From positions 118,177,362-118,241,361 of the forward strand of contig OY740765.1 of the NCBI GenBank assembly GCA_963513935.1: a stretch of DNA of 64,000 bases, written 5' to 3'. This DNA comes from Aphrophora alni. Taxonomy: Eukaryota; Arthropoda; Insecta; Hemiptera; Aphrophoridae. Position 1 is the first letter of the stretch; every line of letters starts with the position of its first letter. The translations under genes and the position numbers were made by a program. Positions 32,181 to 43,732 of the stretch are shown in pieces. The notes under the pieces were generated by a model, which saw only the letters and a program-made list of their open reading frames with translations, did not search any database and was not told the DNA's origin.

Positions 32181-32675
32181 ATGTGGACCGATTGTATAAA
32201 ATTAGAAAATGTATACGAACCACAATACTCGACTTGCTCGGCACGGCTACAGATCTATTCAAATTGGGTATATCCCTTGTCAGCGAGTAAATTGGCCGAA
32301 GCAGGTTTTTTTTATAACGGTGTCTATGACCGTACATATTGTTTCACTAGTGGCTTGGGTCTTGGTGATTGGGAACCAAATGAAGACCCTACTGTCGAAC
32401 ACTGCAATTGGACATTGCATAGATGTAGATATATAAGAGCATTGAAAGAAGTTCGTAGCACGTTTATAGCAAATAACAGCAGTAGCAACAGCAGCCTCGT
32501 AAATAACACTATATGCTAGTGTAAGCTATGTAAAATTTGCTACCAATCGGATATAGAAGTCGGTTTGTTGCCCTGTGGTCATTTACTGGCATGTACCACT
32601 TGTTCATTCAAATTAAAGCATTGTGGTCTATGTAGAGAAAAGATAACTGCTATTGTACGCGTATTTTTTACATAA
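32181..32675 (+). pseudogene. IAP-like BIR-RING gene copy 2 (nonsense mutation)
   Basis: ATG 32181 to stop 32675 is 164 codons in one frame, with a TAG at 32517-32519 between the BIR and the RING; copy 1 has GAG there. The BIR pattern (GLGLGDWEPNEDPTVEH) is clear, but the second zinc Cys is Ser (CFTS; CFTC in copy 1). The RING (CKICYQSDIEVGLLPCGHLL, then C-x-x-C pairs) is complete but beyond the stop. The product would be a BIR-only fragment with a damaged zinc site. A single BIR plus C-terminal RING at this size resembles short viral IAPs. The hAT target TTGGGTAT is unoccupied here at 32268-32275. Confidence 0.7.
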
Positions 32676-32745
32676 TGGAAAACTAATTTTGTATTTTCAC
32701 ATAATGGAAAACTAATTTTGCCTAACTTAATTTTTCCCTCAACAT

Positions 32746-32795
32746 AACCCAGAACGTTGACGTCGTTTGAGGGCTTTTCAAACTAATGCTGGGTT
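32746..32795. repeat. 50-nt imperfect palindrome, copy 2
   Basis: Same 50 bases as 28255-28304, again just downstream of the IAP-like stop codon. Confidence 0.6.
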
Positions 32796-32915
32796 ACATC
32801 TGCTTTTAAGTCATACAATTTCAGAAATGCCTCTTTACGATTAACTATTTTAGTCTACTTTGAGAAAATCGTTGTTCTCACAATCATATTTGATATTGTT
32901 TTGTGTTTTCAGATC

Positions 32916-33227
32916 ATGGACCATTCATTTACCCCCGCGTATCGGTGTGTGTTCCCCCAATACGCACCGTACAGAGTACGACTTTTGTCGTACTCTCTAT
33001 AGTCATCGGGGGCACAACACCCTGCCACACTGAGCATGGCCAGATTTTTTTACAGCGGGTTTGAGGATGATACTATTTGTTTTGCCTGTGGTGGGGGCCT
33101 TAGGGACTGGAAGACCTATGACAATCCTATGGAAGAACATAGGCGATGGTACCCACGGTGCCCCTTTTTGGGGGAGCTTGTGCGGAGGGCTTCGTTGGGC
33201 CAAACTCCAAGGACTTGTGGAGTATAG
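32916..33227 (+). pseudogene. Second BIR-domain gene, copy 2
   Basis: 104 codons from ATG 32916 (preceded by TTTTCAGATC) to a TAG ending at 33227, with one internal TAG at 33000-33002. Residues ~48-85 form a canonical BIR zinc motif: C-x2-C, 16 residues with GLRDWKTYDNPMEEH, then x6-C before PFL. It ends soon after the BIR and is followed by a GA-rich tract, so a RING may have been lost. With the preceding gene it makes two IAP-type genes in tandem, a hint of apoptosis control in the ancestral element. Confidence 0.65.
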
Positions 33228-35600
33228 AGAGAGAGAGAGAAAAAGAGAGTTTTGTAAGTGAATGTATTTTCTTAAATCTGTATGTTTCTAAAATTTCTGG
33301 CACTTGAAACTACTGTGTGTGTGTTGAGACGGAATGAGAAAGGCATTCGTCTCATTGTAAATTTAAAGCATTTAAATTGCCGCACTAAACGCGATAAAGT
33401 GGGAGTGTGATAGTGTGGTGACGTCACGCAAGGCGAAGGTAGAACTTTGCTTGTACAGACATGAAAACCAAACTATGGTAGTTCTTATTTTATTTAAAAA
33501 CTAAAATATTAAGTTAAATAATTATTCAGTAGAGTCAATCGACTAATAATATTAAGAAATAAATTTAAAAGCACCTAAAACAAAAAAGTTATTGAAGAAA
33601 TTAGAAGGGCTCAAAAACCTAAATTTTGAAAAAAGGGGAAATTCAAAAATCAAAAATCATAGAGTCATAACCAATAGAGGAAGTAATAATAATCAGAAAG
33701 AAAGAAAAAAACAATAATAAAAATAAACAGGGAAGAATGGACTTAGAAAGTCATTCTTGGAGAGTTTTTTTAAGTTTTTAAAGGTGAAGGGGGATAAACT
33801 AAAAAATAATAATAATAACAATTGAAAAGACAACCGTAGGGAACAATAATAAGCAATCAGAATCAGAATTAAAGTTAAAATGAGAGAGTTAAAAAGTAAA
33901 AAGTTAAAGCCCAAAAGCGGTAAAAATAAATGTTAAAGGGGAAACAAAAGGAAGGAATAATATATATTAATTATGTAAAAGTGTAAAACAACAGAGCAGA
34001 GGTGGAAATTGATAATGGGGGGATTTTATAATCAAATAATACGACGCTCAAAAACTCACGACTTCGAGGACCAATAACTCGAGAGCCAAGCGAGCTACGA
34101 CGAAAAGCTAAAAAGATATTTCCGTCATAGGATCAGAAGAAGAACTTTTATACAAAAGAATTGTGAAAAAGGACTTAAATCGAAAGTTAAAAAGTGAAAA
34201 AATAGACATTCGAGAAAAGTGTGATAACTCGTAAACTAAACGGGCGAAAACGACCAATCGAGTTTTACAAGACCCTCAAGATCGGAAAGAAGAGGAATCA
34301 TCGATCGGACCAGCCGTTCAGAAGTTACAGAAAGTTGTACGTAAAAGTGTTCAAAATCACAAATTGCAGGAATTAACAGGAAAGTCGCGCAAAGCAGCTC
34401 TACGTCACAGTTCAGATGTTGGACCTCGCATGACCAACCGTCATCACAGATAACATAAAATAATAGAAAGATCCAAATATCTATTAAAAAGATTTTTGAT
34501 AGAAAATAGTGAATAAAAACTATACAATAGGTAAAAACTATACCTAGAATAGCTTCTAGTATAAAAATTTCAGAACAAAACAGCCAGAAAATGTGAAATA
34601 TAAAGAAGAGACATTTCTTCACAAAAGGGAGAAAAAGTGGTTATCTTTTGAGGGAAGATTCCCACAGAAAGGGAGAACCAAAATTGTCTGTTGAAAGACA
34701 GATACTCTAGTACCAGACTCAGAGCAGAGAAGACGTTACTTTAGTCACTCTACTAAACTATTCTAAATTCAACTTAGTAAATTTTAACATAAATATTTAA
34801 ATCAATAGTAAAAGTAACTTAGAAAATTTTTAACTAATTTCGAAAGTCAAGATGCATGAAGTTTCATCTACATTGAAGGCGACTCAGCAGGGTTTCGAGA
34901 TTACTACCAGCAGTCAACAACTTTGAAATATCCAGGACTTGGAGAAAAAATAACTTAGAGACATCATAAACCGATTATAGCAAATAACTACAAAACTACG
35001 AGAGCTTCATGTTAAGTGTGATGGTACACTAAATCTAAGGAATAATTCGTAAATAGTAAATTCATTTAAATAATAAATTCATTGGGGAAATTTTGAAAAA
35101 TTAACTTCAGTAAACTCAATTCACTCTTTGGTGTAAAAAATATTTCATACTTAAATACGATTATTTCAGTGCAGGAAAAGCTATCTGTAGTCCTAGCTGA
35201 AATAGTCTAGCTTTTTTCAATTTGTGTTACTATATAGGAAATTTCTATTAGATTATTTGTGTCATATTTTGTTGTTTATTGTTGTGTTATAAAATTTTTT
35301 AATTGTTTTTAATCTGTGATGAAGATCAATAAGACATAAAATTTTATTCTCAAGTTTAATTCTTTTCATTTACCATTCTGTTTATTAACATTGCTTTTTT
35401 AAGATAATTCAAGAGTAAGAAATTAATTACTATAACTGTGCTCTGGTCAAATATAATAAATATAAAATATTGAAGAAATTATTATCAGAATTCAGGAGCC
35501 GATTTCTTCCAAAAGGCACTTCCCCAGAGAGAGAGAGTGTGTGAATAGGAAAGTAGTAAATTCAGTGAGCGATAAAATAAAATTCAGGGAATTTTCGTAT
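33226..35600. other. AT-rich stretch after the viral-like cluster
   Basis: A short GA tract starts it (33226-33248). No gene is recognised. Blocks such as AAGTGTGATAACTCGTAAAC (near 34220) recall similar ones near 39220, so part is probably an old retroelement leader or LTR. Confidence 0.35.
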
Positions 35601-35620
35601 AATTAAAAAATTGTAAGTTA

Positions 35621-35815
35621 ATGAGCACAGACTCATATTTGCAAAAGCCAAGGTTTGCAATAGGGATTGATAAAAGGGTAAAAGTGAGCAATTTGGTCTT
35701 GTCCGCGATTGTAGAGAGACAAGAACTCCTGACGAAGGACGTTCCAAAGCGAGGTTCGAGTCGCATGAGTAAGGGGTCGCGAAAGGTGACGTCAATCGTA
35801 GGGGGCATACGCGGC
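35621..35815 (+). CDS. Unrecognised short ORF next to GT repeat
   Basis: An ATG-initiated frame with higher GC (RFAIGIDKRVKVSNLVLSAI, later RMSKGSRKVTSIVGG) runs into a (GT)n tract, where the frame stops being meaningful. The segment GGTTCGAGTCGCATG near 35752 resembles a Pol III B box, so a tRNA-derived SINE is another reading. I do not recognise a protein family. Confidence 0.2.
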
Positions 35816-35816
35816 A

Positions 35817-35858
35817 GTGTGTGTGTGTGTGTGTATGTGTGTGCGTGTGCGTGTGTGT
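35817..35858. repeat. (GT)n microsatellite
   Basis: An interrupted GT/GC dinucleotide run. Confidence 0.9.
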
Positions 35859-36013
35859 CTTTTAACCTTAGACCAATGTACAACTTAATGCTACAATATT
35901 AATAGTAGTGTTAAGTCCTAAAAGTAGTTCTCACTAATTCAACTGATTAAAGTACAGTTTTTGTATTAAGTTATAAGCACACACTACTTTAAACATTTTG
36001 TTAGTACTACTTG

Positions 36014-36125
<112 letters not shown>

Positions 36126-36261
36126 GAGGGGGGAGATATATCCCAATACTTGATATAATTTAAAAAATTCCTGAATGATCAAAAGTTGGTCAAAAGGGAA
36201 AAAATAAAGTGATCTAACCCAATAATTAAAATAAAAAGTCTTGAATGATCAAAAGTTGATC

Positions 36262-36264
<3 letters not shown>

Positions 36265-36302
<38 letters not shown>
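36265..36302. repeat. (GA)n microsatellite
   Basis: About 19 AG units. The flank TGAATGATCAAAAGTTG also occurs near 36174 and, as a variant, near 42258, so these tracts sit in a dispersed repeat. Confidence 0.9.
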
Positions 36303-36306
<4 letters not shown>

Positions 36307-37200
36307 GAAACTGATCAACCACAATAAAGTGATCTAACCCAAGAATACAACTGATTTTAATCTTTTTAACAAATTGAGAAGAACTGATACAATTTAGTCA
36401 TTTGAAAATTATTTACAAATTAACACAAAATACATACAACTTGTTCTTTTTTATCGTATACTACCTCAATACACAATCACACAAATAAAATATTGTCATA
36501 GACTATACTACTTCAATACACCTACCTCTTAACCTGAGCCTGTAATCATCGTATTGTTGAATTTAAATACTGACGGCCGTCTCGTGTGTCTATTCTTTGT
36601 ACATCAATAACACTCTCGCTCGACATCTCAGAAGACAATTTGCTGCAAAGCTGGATGAATTATGACTCTAATAGATTCAAAGTTGGTGGTTTTATACAGT
36701 GAGGATTTACCTAACGATACAGATCAACCAAAATGATACTGTTACTGTGATGTAAGAACTGTACTGGAAGCATCAAGAATTTATTGATTTACACAATTAA
36801 AAGGTTCAGAAAACCTGTGTAACAACTGATTTAAATAAATCTTCCCTAATGGGTAGCACTTAACTGGTGAATTAAGTTTAGTATACTTCCTAATTGACAG
36901 GTTGTCAGTTTGATCACTATAAATATTTTTAAATTAGCGTATATCATTATCTCTTAATGTAGTGTTGGCTAAAACTGTGGTTATCCTTGACCATTACAAA
37001 TTCTGTTCTCATTCTGTTTCAGATGACGCAATCTCTAAATTTAGACTTATTTATTCAGAAAGTGTTATAATATACATAGTAGAGGTAAATACAATGTATA
37101 ACAAGAACTAACATTTTTGACTTAAAATAAATTATAACATCTAAATGGTCTGATGTGTTTTCATTAAAAACCTTAGATATAGTCCAGTTGTCAAGGTCAA
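36303..37200. other. AT-rich non-coding stretch
   Basis: No gene or structured repeat is seen. Confidence 0.35.
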
Positions 37201-37215
37201 ACCAAGGAGTCAAAC

Positions 37216-37370
37216 CCGTAGCAAAAGTGTTACAGAGTTTCTCGCGCTTCGCGCAAAAAACTCTGCTACACGTTCGCTACGGCATATAGGTACAAGCTAG
37301 ACCCGTACCATAAGGCGTACGAGTTTTTCGCGTGGAGCGTGAAAAACTCACTTCGCCTTACGGTACGGGT
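37216..37370. repeat. Two adjacent GC-richer hairpins
   Basis: Hairpin 1 (37216-37282) has outer arms CCGTAGC/GCTACGG and inner arms CAGAGTTT/AAACTCTG. Hairpin 2 (37301-37370) has outer arms ACCCGTACCATAAGGCG and CGCCTTACGGTACGGGT (one mismatch) and inner arms GAGTTTTTC/GAAAAACTC. CGCG-rich loops make the pair stand out from the AT-rich surroundings. It may be the terminal structure of a foldback or Helitron-like element. Confidence 0.6.
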
Positions 37371-37443
37371 TCGTACCCGACATCCAGTCATTGTGCAATC
37401 ATGCGGGAGCAAGGGGAAGGGTTACCACATCCAACACAACCAT

Positions 37444-37465
37444 AGGTTAGGTTAGGTTAGCTAAC
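37444..37465. repeat. Short TTAGG-type tract
   Basis: AGGTTAGGTTAGGTTAGC contains three TTAGG units, the common arthropod telomere repeat. It is too short to imply a telomere fusion. Confidence 0.5.
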
Positions 37466-37879
37466 CAAACCTACCCTCACTCCAATCTGGTTTTAAACTG
37501 ACGCACACTCTACTATTATCCAACAAAAAAATGAAAATATTTTTTGTTAACTATTAACTACTACTAGATGATCATATTGAGGATAGAAATATTCTAAGAT
37601 ACACAAAGTTGTTTTTTGTGTAGTAATTTCAAAAATAGCTACGTAGTTGCAAAAGTGTGAAAATTGGGGATAATGACAAATGCAAGAGCCTATTTTATTG
37701 AAATTAAAAAACTAACATATTTTAAATGATTATATTTATAGTGAATTGTAAAAAAAAAATTAAAATATCAAACAGGATTATAAAATATAAAAATAAAATT
37801 TTAAAATAAAGAGGAATTTTAGAGCATCCCACAACATTTCTTAAATCTGCAACCACCTACTATAAATTCGGCAAATTTT

Positions 37880-40800
37880 GCTTTTTTTTTTTTTTTTAAT
37901 TCCTAAAAAATAATAATATTATGCAAAACACAACTTGTTATGTATAATTTTTCTCAGAAAAGTGCATAGAATTTATCTGTGTAATGAAAAAAATGTTAGA
38001 TGTAAAGGTTTTGGAGTTAGTATGTTAGGAATCAAAAAATGTGCAAAAAATTAAGTGAAAACGCCACTGAAAAGCCTATAAATACCACATAACAATTTTT
38101 TTTTAATTTGGATCAAAATATACACAATTTTTGTAATTTAGTTGTGCATAAATGTTGATATTAAAATAAATAAGTTTCTTAAATGTACATGTTGAAAAAT
38201 CAATTTTTATGATGAAAAAAAGACTTGCTGAAAAGTTAGGCTTATTTAGAATAATTCACCAAAAATAGTTATTCTATACAAAACCCAACTTGTAAAATAT
38301 AATTTGTTAGAGACAGGTAAATATAATTTTAAAAAATTGCACATACAGATTTTGGAGTTGGCATGTCAGGAATTTAAAAAATCTTGCAGTAATCAAAGCC
38401 TAAACGCTACAAAAAAGGATATGTATAAGATACAAAAAATGTTATAATTATTTTAACATGTTTTGTAGTGTAATTGTGGATAAAAGTATGTAAAATAATA
38501 TACCAATTTAGAAAACGTTCATTAGAAAAATTAAATTTTTATTAATAAAGTACAAAATAGCTACAAAGCCTATTTTAAATAGCCTATTTTAAAAAAATTA
38601 CCAAAAATATTTATTTAATATAAAATCCAACTTGTTATATACCATTCTTTAGAGAAATGTACGTAGAATTGAACTGTGAATTTATAACATTTCTACAATG
38701 ATACATTTTAGAGTGAAGTAATCACGAATGATAAAAGCTATTTCCATGTCACAAAAATTTTAACCTACAAATCCTTAACAAACTTGGATAAAAATTTGTT
38801 TAGACTATTCAAACACTTATGATAGTTGTGAAGATAAATCTGTATCAACATATATCAACAAAACATAAACAATTCACAATAAATTAAAATTACAAAACAA
38901 AAATATAATTGGAAAGAAAGTTTTGGAGAGGTTAAATGTAGCAAAAGGGTGATATTTTAATGGAAATGTATATAAAATGTGTTGTACAGGATAGGATGAT
39001 CCAAACATATAAGTTAAAATGGTTTTTATTTATATCAAGAGTGAAGTGTAATTAAAAGCCGTCTCCAAAGACGGATATCTCAAAAACGAAACGATATACC
39101 GAAAAAGTGTTTAGATACAATTCCGTTATAGGACATAGCAAACAACTTTGGTACACCAAAAAATAAATTTAGGGAAAACCAAATTTCGGAAAATTCCAAA
39201 GTTTCGCAAAAGTGTCATAACTCCAAAACTATGTGGACTATGACTAAAAATAGAGTTCCTTCAGGTCCACAGGAAATAGGAGAAGAGGATTCCGAAGACA
39301 AAACCAAAATCGAAGAAAGGGATCAAAAGTTACAGCAAAAATAACAAAACAAGCAAGTTTTGAGAAATTTTCATGTGGAACCTTGTCAGAAATAGAATTC
39401 CTTGTCAGACAACCTTGTCAGAAAACTGATCTACCTTAACAAAGCCCAGAGGAGTAGGGGTAACCCAATGCAGCATAAGGTTTTAAGGATAATAAATGGA
39501 AAATTGTTAATTAAAAGTGTTTAGCAAATTTTTAAGTAGTAAAATGATAAAGAATTATTTAAAAAGTATTTCTGTGTAAAAAGAAACCCAAAATAACTTT
39601 ACAAATCGTCGATATTTGCTAAATACGCAAAGGGAATTGTTTTTTAAAAAATCAAGTTAAGTTGGCACCAGAAAAACAGTAAATCCTGGAACTCTAAAAT
39701 GTTAATTTTTGATCAAAAGATTCTTCACTATATCTCAGCTGGGAAGCACGCTGCTTGGAGAAGTTATCACATCACCTTCATCCATTTCAGACTTGCAATC
39801 TTTCTAGACTCCTAGAGACAGAAACATCAAGCACCTAAAACAGCTAGATCATCGCTCCTGCATCTAATTTGTTTTGGTCATCCTATATAGAATATCTTAT
39901 AAGTTGTTTATTTATGGAAAAATATATGTTTTTGTTCTGAAGTCGTAATATTTAGAAAAAAGTTAAATGTTAAGAAAATTTCATAAAAATAATGGCAAAA
40001 GGTTTTAAAAAATTACAAGTACTGTAATTAAAATTATAATTTGAAGAATCTTAAATTGTGTAATCATTACTGAGAAACCCAAAAATATATGTGTGTGTGG
40101 TCTTTAGGTTAAGAATTATTAATTGTATATGAATATGAACCTAGTAAAAGGATGAAATTTGGAATTATTAACTCTCCCACACGGCATAACCCTTAAATAG
40201 AGTCGTATAAGATAAAAATAAAAAGACTGAGCAATAAAAAAGTAACATCAGGAAATTCATTAAGTCTAAAGGACTAAATAAATCAAACTACGAATTTTGC
40301 AAAGGAGTAAAAGTACTAGCAAAGTTGGTAGATTCATCTTGCAAACTGTACTAATTGGTCTCTGAAGTCAGTTTAAAGTCGGGGGAAAATTAACTTGAAA
40401 AACTGAACTAAGGTCAAAGGTCTGGAAAAAGTAGCAAAGTGGACAGTACCAATTAGGATAAGTAGATAGATAGAGTTAAACTCACTTTCTATTCACCACA
40501 CGACACAACACAAAATGGAGAATATTCGTTAGTTTTCACCCGGTTTTAGGTTATCCACTGCCAATGTTATTTTGTAACTCTACATTAGATTATTATACCA
40601 AATTGTTAAGCCAATATTCCTCTTCACAGTAGTACCAAAAACGGAAAGATTATATAAAAATTAAGATCAAAATCTTCTAAAGTGTCTAAGCACTCTGAAG
40701 AGCAAACCGGTGAGTAAACTCCGAGTAGTAGTTCGTAGAGTGGGTATAACTAATAACCTATATAACTTGGGATAATTTCAACTTCATAGTTCGAAAGAGA

Positions 40801-41480
40801 AAGAAAAATACTATATAATATTGTCAACTTGTGGCATTTGGACAAGTATTACCATTTCGTAAAATCATATGAACACAGAGTACAGATTTTTCTATATAAA
40901 CGTCAACACAGCAAGTGAAGCGATCTAGCGGAAAAGTCAGCTACTTTATCGAGTTTTTTAAAATATAGTTTTCGTGTGATGTATTTTGCTAAACTTGAAT
41001 ATGAAAGATTGAAACATAACCTTTACAATGATATATTATATATTTTGATAAAATAATATCTACTAGAATAAAAGTTGAATTGAAAAAAATGTAATTTTTA
41101 GCGTGTAAAAATGAGTTAAAATTCTTGATTTTGTTCAATTTTTATATAATAAAAACTATAACAGATAGAAAGATTTGGAAAGCACAGATCGAAAGAGAAA
41201 GATGCGATCTATCTAACAGTGTTATGGTTGATCTGTTTGACAGAAATATCGAACTGGGAATATTAAAGAAAAATGACGTTAGTTTTGTTTACAACTTGTC
41301 AGCTCAAATCTTTAGCGTTACATATCAAAAATATGAAAACTTTAGCAATTTTTTTTTTTTGCATGATTATGCATCTATGGAACATTAGCTTTCCAACAGT
41401 ATTTTATTTATTGCGATAGGACGATTGTCAGTTGGCGAAATGTTGAATTGCAAAATACGTATTTTAATTGAACTATCCGT
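37880..41480 (+). repeat. Interspersed repeat, right copy (inverted relative to 5760-8225)
   Basis: Carries the counterparts of the left-copy blocks in reverse order and orientation, with the target of the hairpin insertion empty at 37979-38003. It is longer than the left copy because of extra sequence around 38700-40700, including a block near 39060-39440 with GTCATAACTCCAAAACTATG. No intact protein is encoded. Confidence 0.5.
40836..41388 (+). pseudogene. Two conserved ORF segments, right copy
   Basis: Segment 1 (about 40836-41040) matches the minus-strand peptide of 6353-6562 but has a TGA in the middle. Segment 2 (open from 41125) matches 5870-6097 over DLFDRNIELGILKKNDVSF and the following ~25 residues, then runs into poly-T. 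Diverged peptides conserved in order suggest an old coding repeat of unknown family. Confidence 0.4.
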
Positions 41481-42619
41481 CATTCATCGACCACGTACTG
41501 AAACGGTTTGGGTTTTTCACCAAAATCGTTCCAAAACAAATTTTTTTGTAAAACAGAAAATTTTAGTTAAAACATAATAAATATCAAGAATACATAAATA
41601 AATGGTAGTATCCATAAATAATTAATAATGTGTACAGAAAAAGATAGTTTAATATGAAGAAAAGTAGAATTATAAAAGTTTTGTCAATTTCATTAAAAAT
41701 TGAAACATCCAAAGCGTAAGGGAAGTGAGATGGGGCTAGCTAACAGGATCCAACACGTCAAAAAGAGAACAATAGCTCGGTTAATCATGTGACATTTCAG
41801 GTCCAGACTGGATTAAATTATCTGATTCAACTTGTTACAAAAATTATTCACATGCAATCTCCTATGTTAAATTTTAAATTGTTTAAATTTTGAATATAAA
41901 AGCATATTATGATAAAGAATAACTGGTTAGCATAGGAAATACAAGAAAATGTTAATTAACCCAAATAGTTTAATAGTTATTGCAAAAAACATGCATAGAC
42001 AAAAAACTAAAATTTTGTCTAGATAATAAGTTTAAATTATTATAATGGAAATAGGTTAAGGATATGTGACATAATATAATGATACCAAAATAAGTAAATA
42101 TATAATTAATTTGGGGGGGTTTGAACATCTAAAAATCAACAAAGTTCAACAATGAATAACTTATCAGAAAATGAAAATAAATGAAAAACGTAAAGAATTC
42201 CTTCATTTCTAAGGCAGAGGCTACAAAAACCAAAAAGAAGAATTAAGAAATTCCGAACTGATCAAAAGTTGGTCAAAGAAAAAATCATGAAAAACGAAAT
42301 AGAGTACATCTTAGAAAGTTATCACCCTACAACTTTAAATCAAAGTTGTATGGAATCCAGAAGTCAAGAGGAACAAAATGACATTTACAGATTTCCAGAA
42401 TTCCTGTTAGAACGAGAGATATGGGAATTTTCAAGAAAGTGTACAAATTAAATTCCAGAAAGTCGACAGTACAGGAATCAACCTGCAGTAACCCCTACCA
42501 CACAATAGGGGATGAGTCAAGTGTTTGGATTTTGCAAAAGCAGTGCTGGCAACCCATGTACAAATAAACTAAATAATAATTAGTTAATCAACAACTAATT
42601 AAAGTAAAACAAACAATAA
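41481..42619. other. AT-rich non-coding stretch
   Basis: A 60-codon frame at 42269-42451 is Glu/Lys-rich with no recognised motif. Nothing else is supported. Confidence 0.3.
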
Positions 42620-43728
42620 CCCTTTCGGGTCCACTTACCTTTGCCACCTGCTGCCCGCTCTCGTCCACTATTTTTTTCAGCCATTTTGTAGTATATTTGA
42701 ATTTTTACTATAAAATACATAATATGCCTCCTATATCCATGTTTTTACCCTTGTAATTCTCACAATTACATATAGTATAATATTTTCATAACTATACTTT
42801 TGTTTTTTATTTTTTTATTTTTTTTTTATGTTGCTCATAAACAAAAAAACTTTTTATAGTTTCTAATTTTTTTATTTTATAACAAAAGTTTTATACAAAA
42901 AAGAATTTATAATTTTTTTTCTCATTTATTTTACTTATACTGTACATGTAAGATACTTTGCAAATATATCAAAATCTATAAATAAAAATATTTATTTATG
43001 TTTTTTTTTCTCAAAAGTATCATTGTTAACAAACACTGCTTTTTCAAATTTTTTGTGATAAACAAGATAAACAATTTGTTGGTAAAAAGAACAAACCTGT
43101 TCACTGTAATGAAAAAGACAATAGAGTAAAGAGAGAACAGAACAAGTTTTTTCCATGTTATTTTATCTAAATTATGTATTAGGACACATTCCTGATGTCA
43201 ACATTCTCGGATAAAGATCGGCTCATTGTCAACAACAGAACTATCACGACAAGTATTGATTACAAAACTATGACTCTTCGTGGGCCCTACCTGCCGAATT
43301 CATAAACCCAACTAAAAACAAAAGATATATTATATTTTTTATTTGTAAAAAATTCTTTTAAAATTTAATGTATATAATATTACGAAATTATCATAAACAC
43401 TCTTGTAGAAAACGTGGATAAATATATATTTTTTCCGTCAAACTTCGCATAATGTAAGTAACACAATTAAACAGTGTAACAAAACGTATAGGGTTGCGAA
43501 CGTACTTTTTTAATGTTCAAAAACGATAATAAATTGTATTAAAACGGCATTTTATTCAAATAATACGATCTAAAGATCTCTAAGGAACTTATTAGTGTAG
43601 TTTAAAAATATTACAAACGTGTTACCTATTTGCAAAACCAGTAATATGCATGGCGCACCCAGTGCGCCAGTAGACTGGAATGGCATTTTACCGACGGCGC
43701 ACCCGGTGCGCCGGTGGACTGGAAAGGG
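42620..43728. mobile_element. piggyBac-like non-autonomous element
   Basis: The left end is CCCTTTCGGGTCCAC; the reverse complement of the right end is CCCTTTCCAGTCCAC. The right flank is TTAA (43729-43732) and the left flank is ATAA, one base off the TTAA that piggyBac elements duplicate. Near the right end, GCGCACCCAGTGCGCC and GCGCACCCGGTGCGCC form two tandem palindromic subrepeats. The interior is AT-rich and non-coding, so it would need a transposase in trans. Confidence 0.5.
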
Positions 43729-43732
43729 TTAA

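Noticed and set aside
10066..33227. A complete, potentially active endogenous virus
   Set aside because: No polymerase, integrase, packaging ATPase or protease is visible, and the capsid-like and IAP-like genes are broken. It is a partial, decaying relic.
35745..35770. tRNA or SINE on the basis of a GGTTCGAGTC B-box-like match
   Set aside because: I could not find a matching A box or cloverleaf stems at the right spacing.
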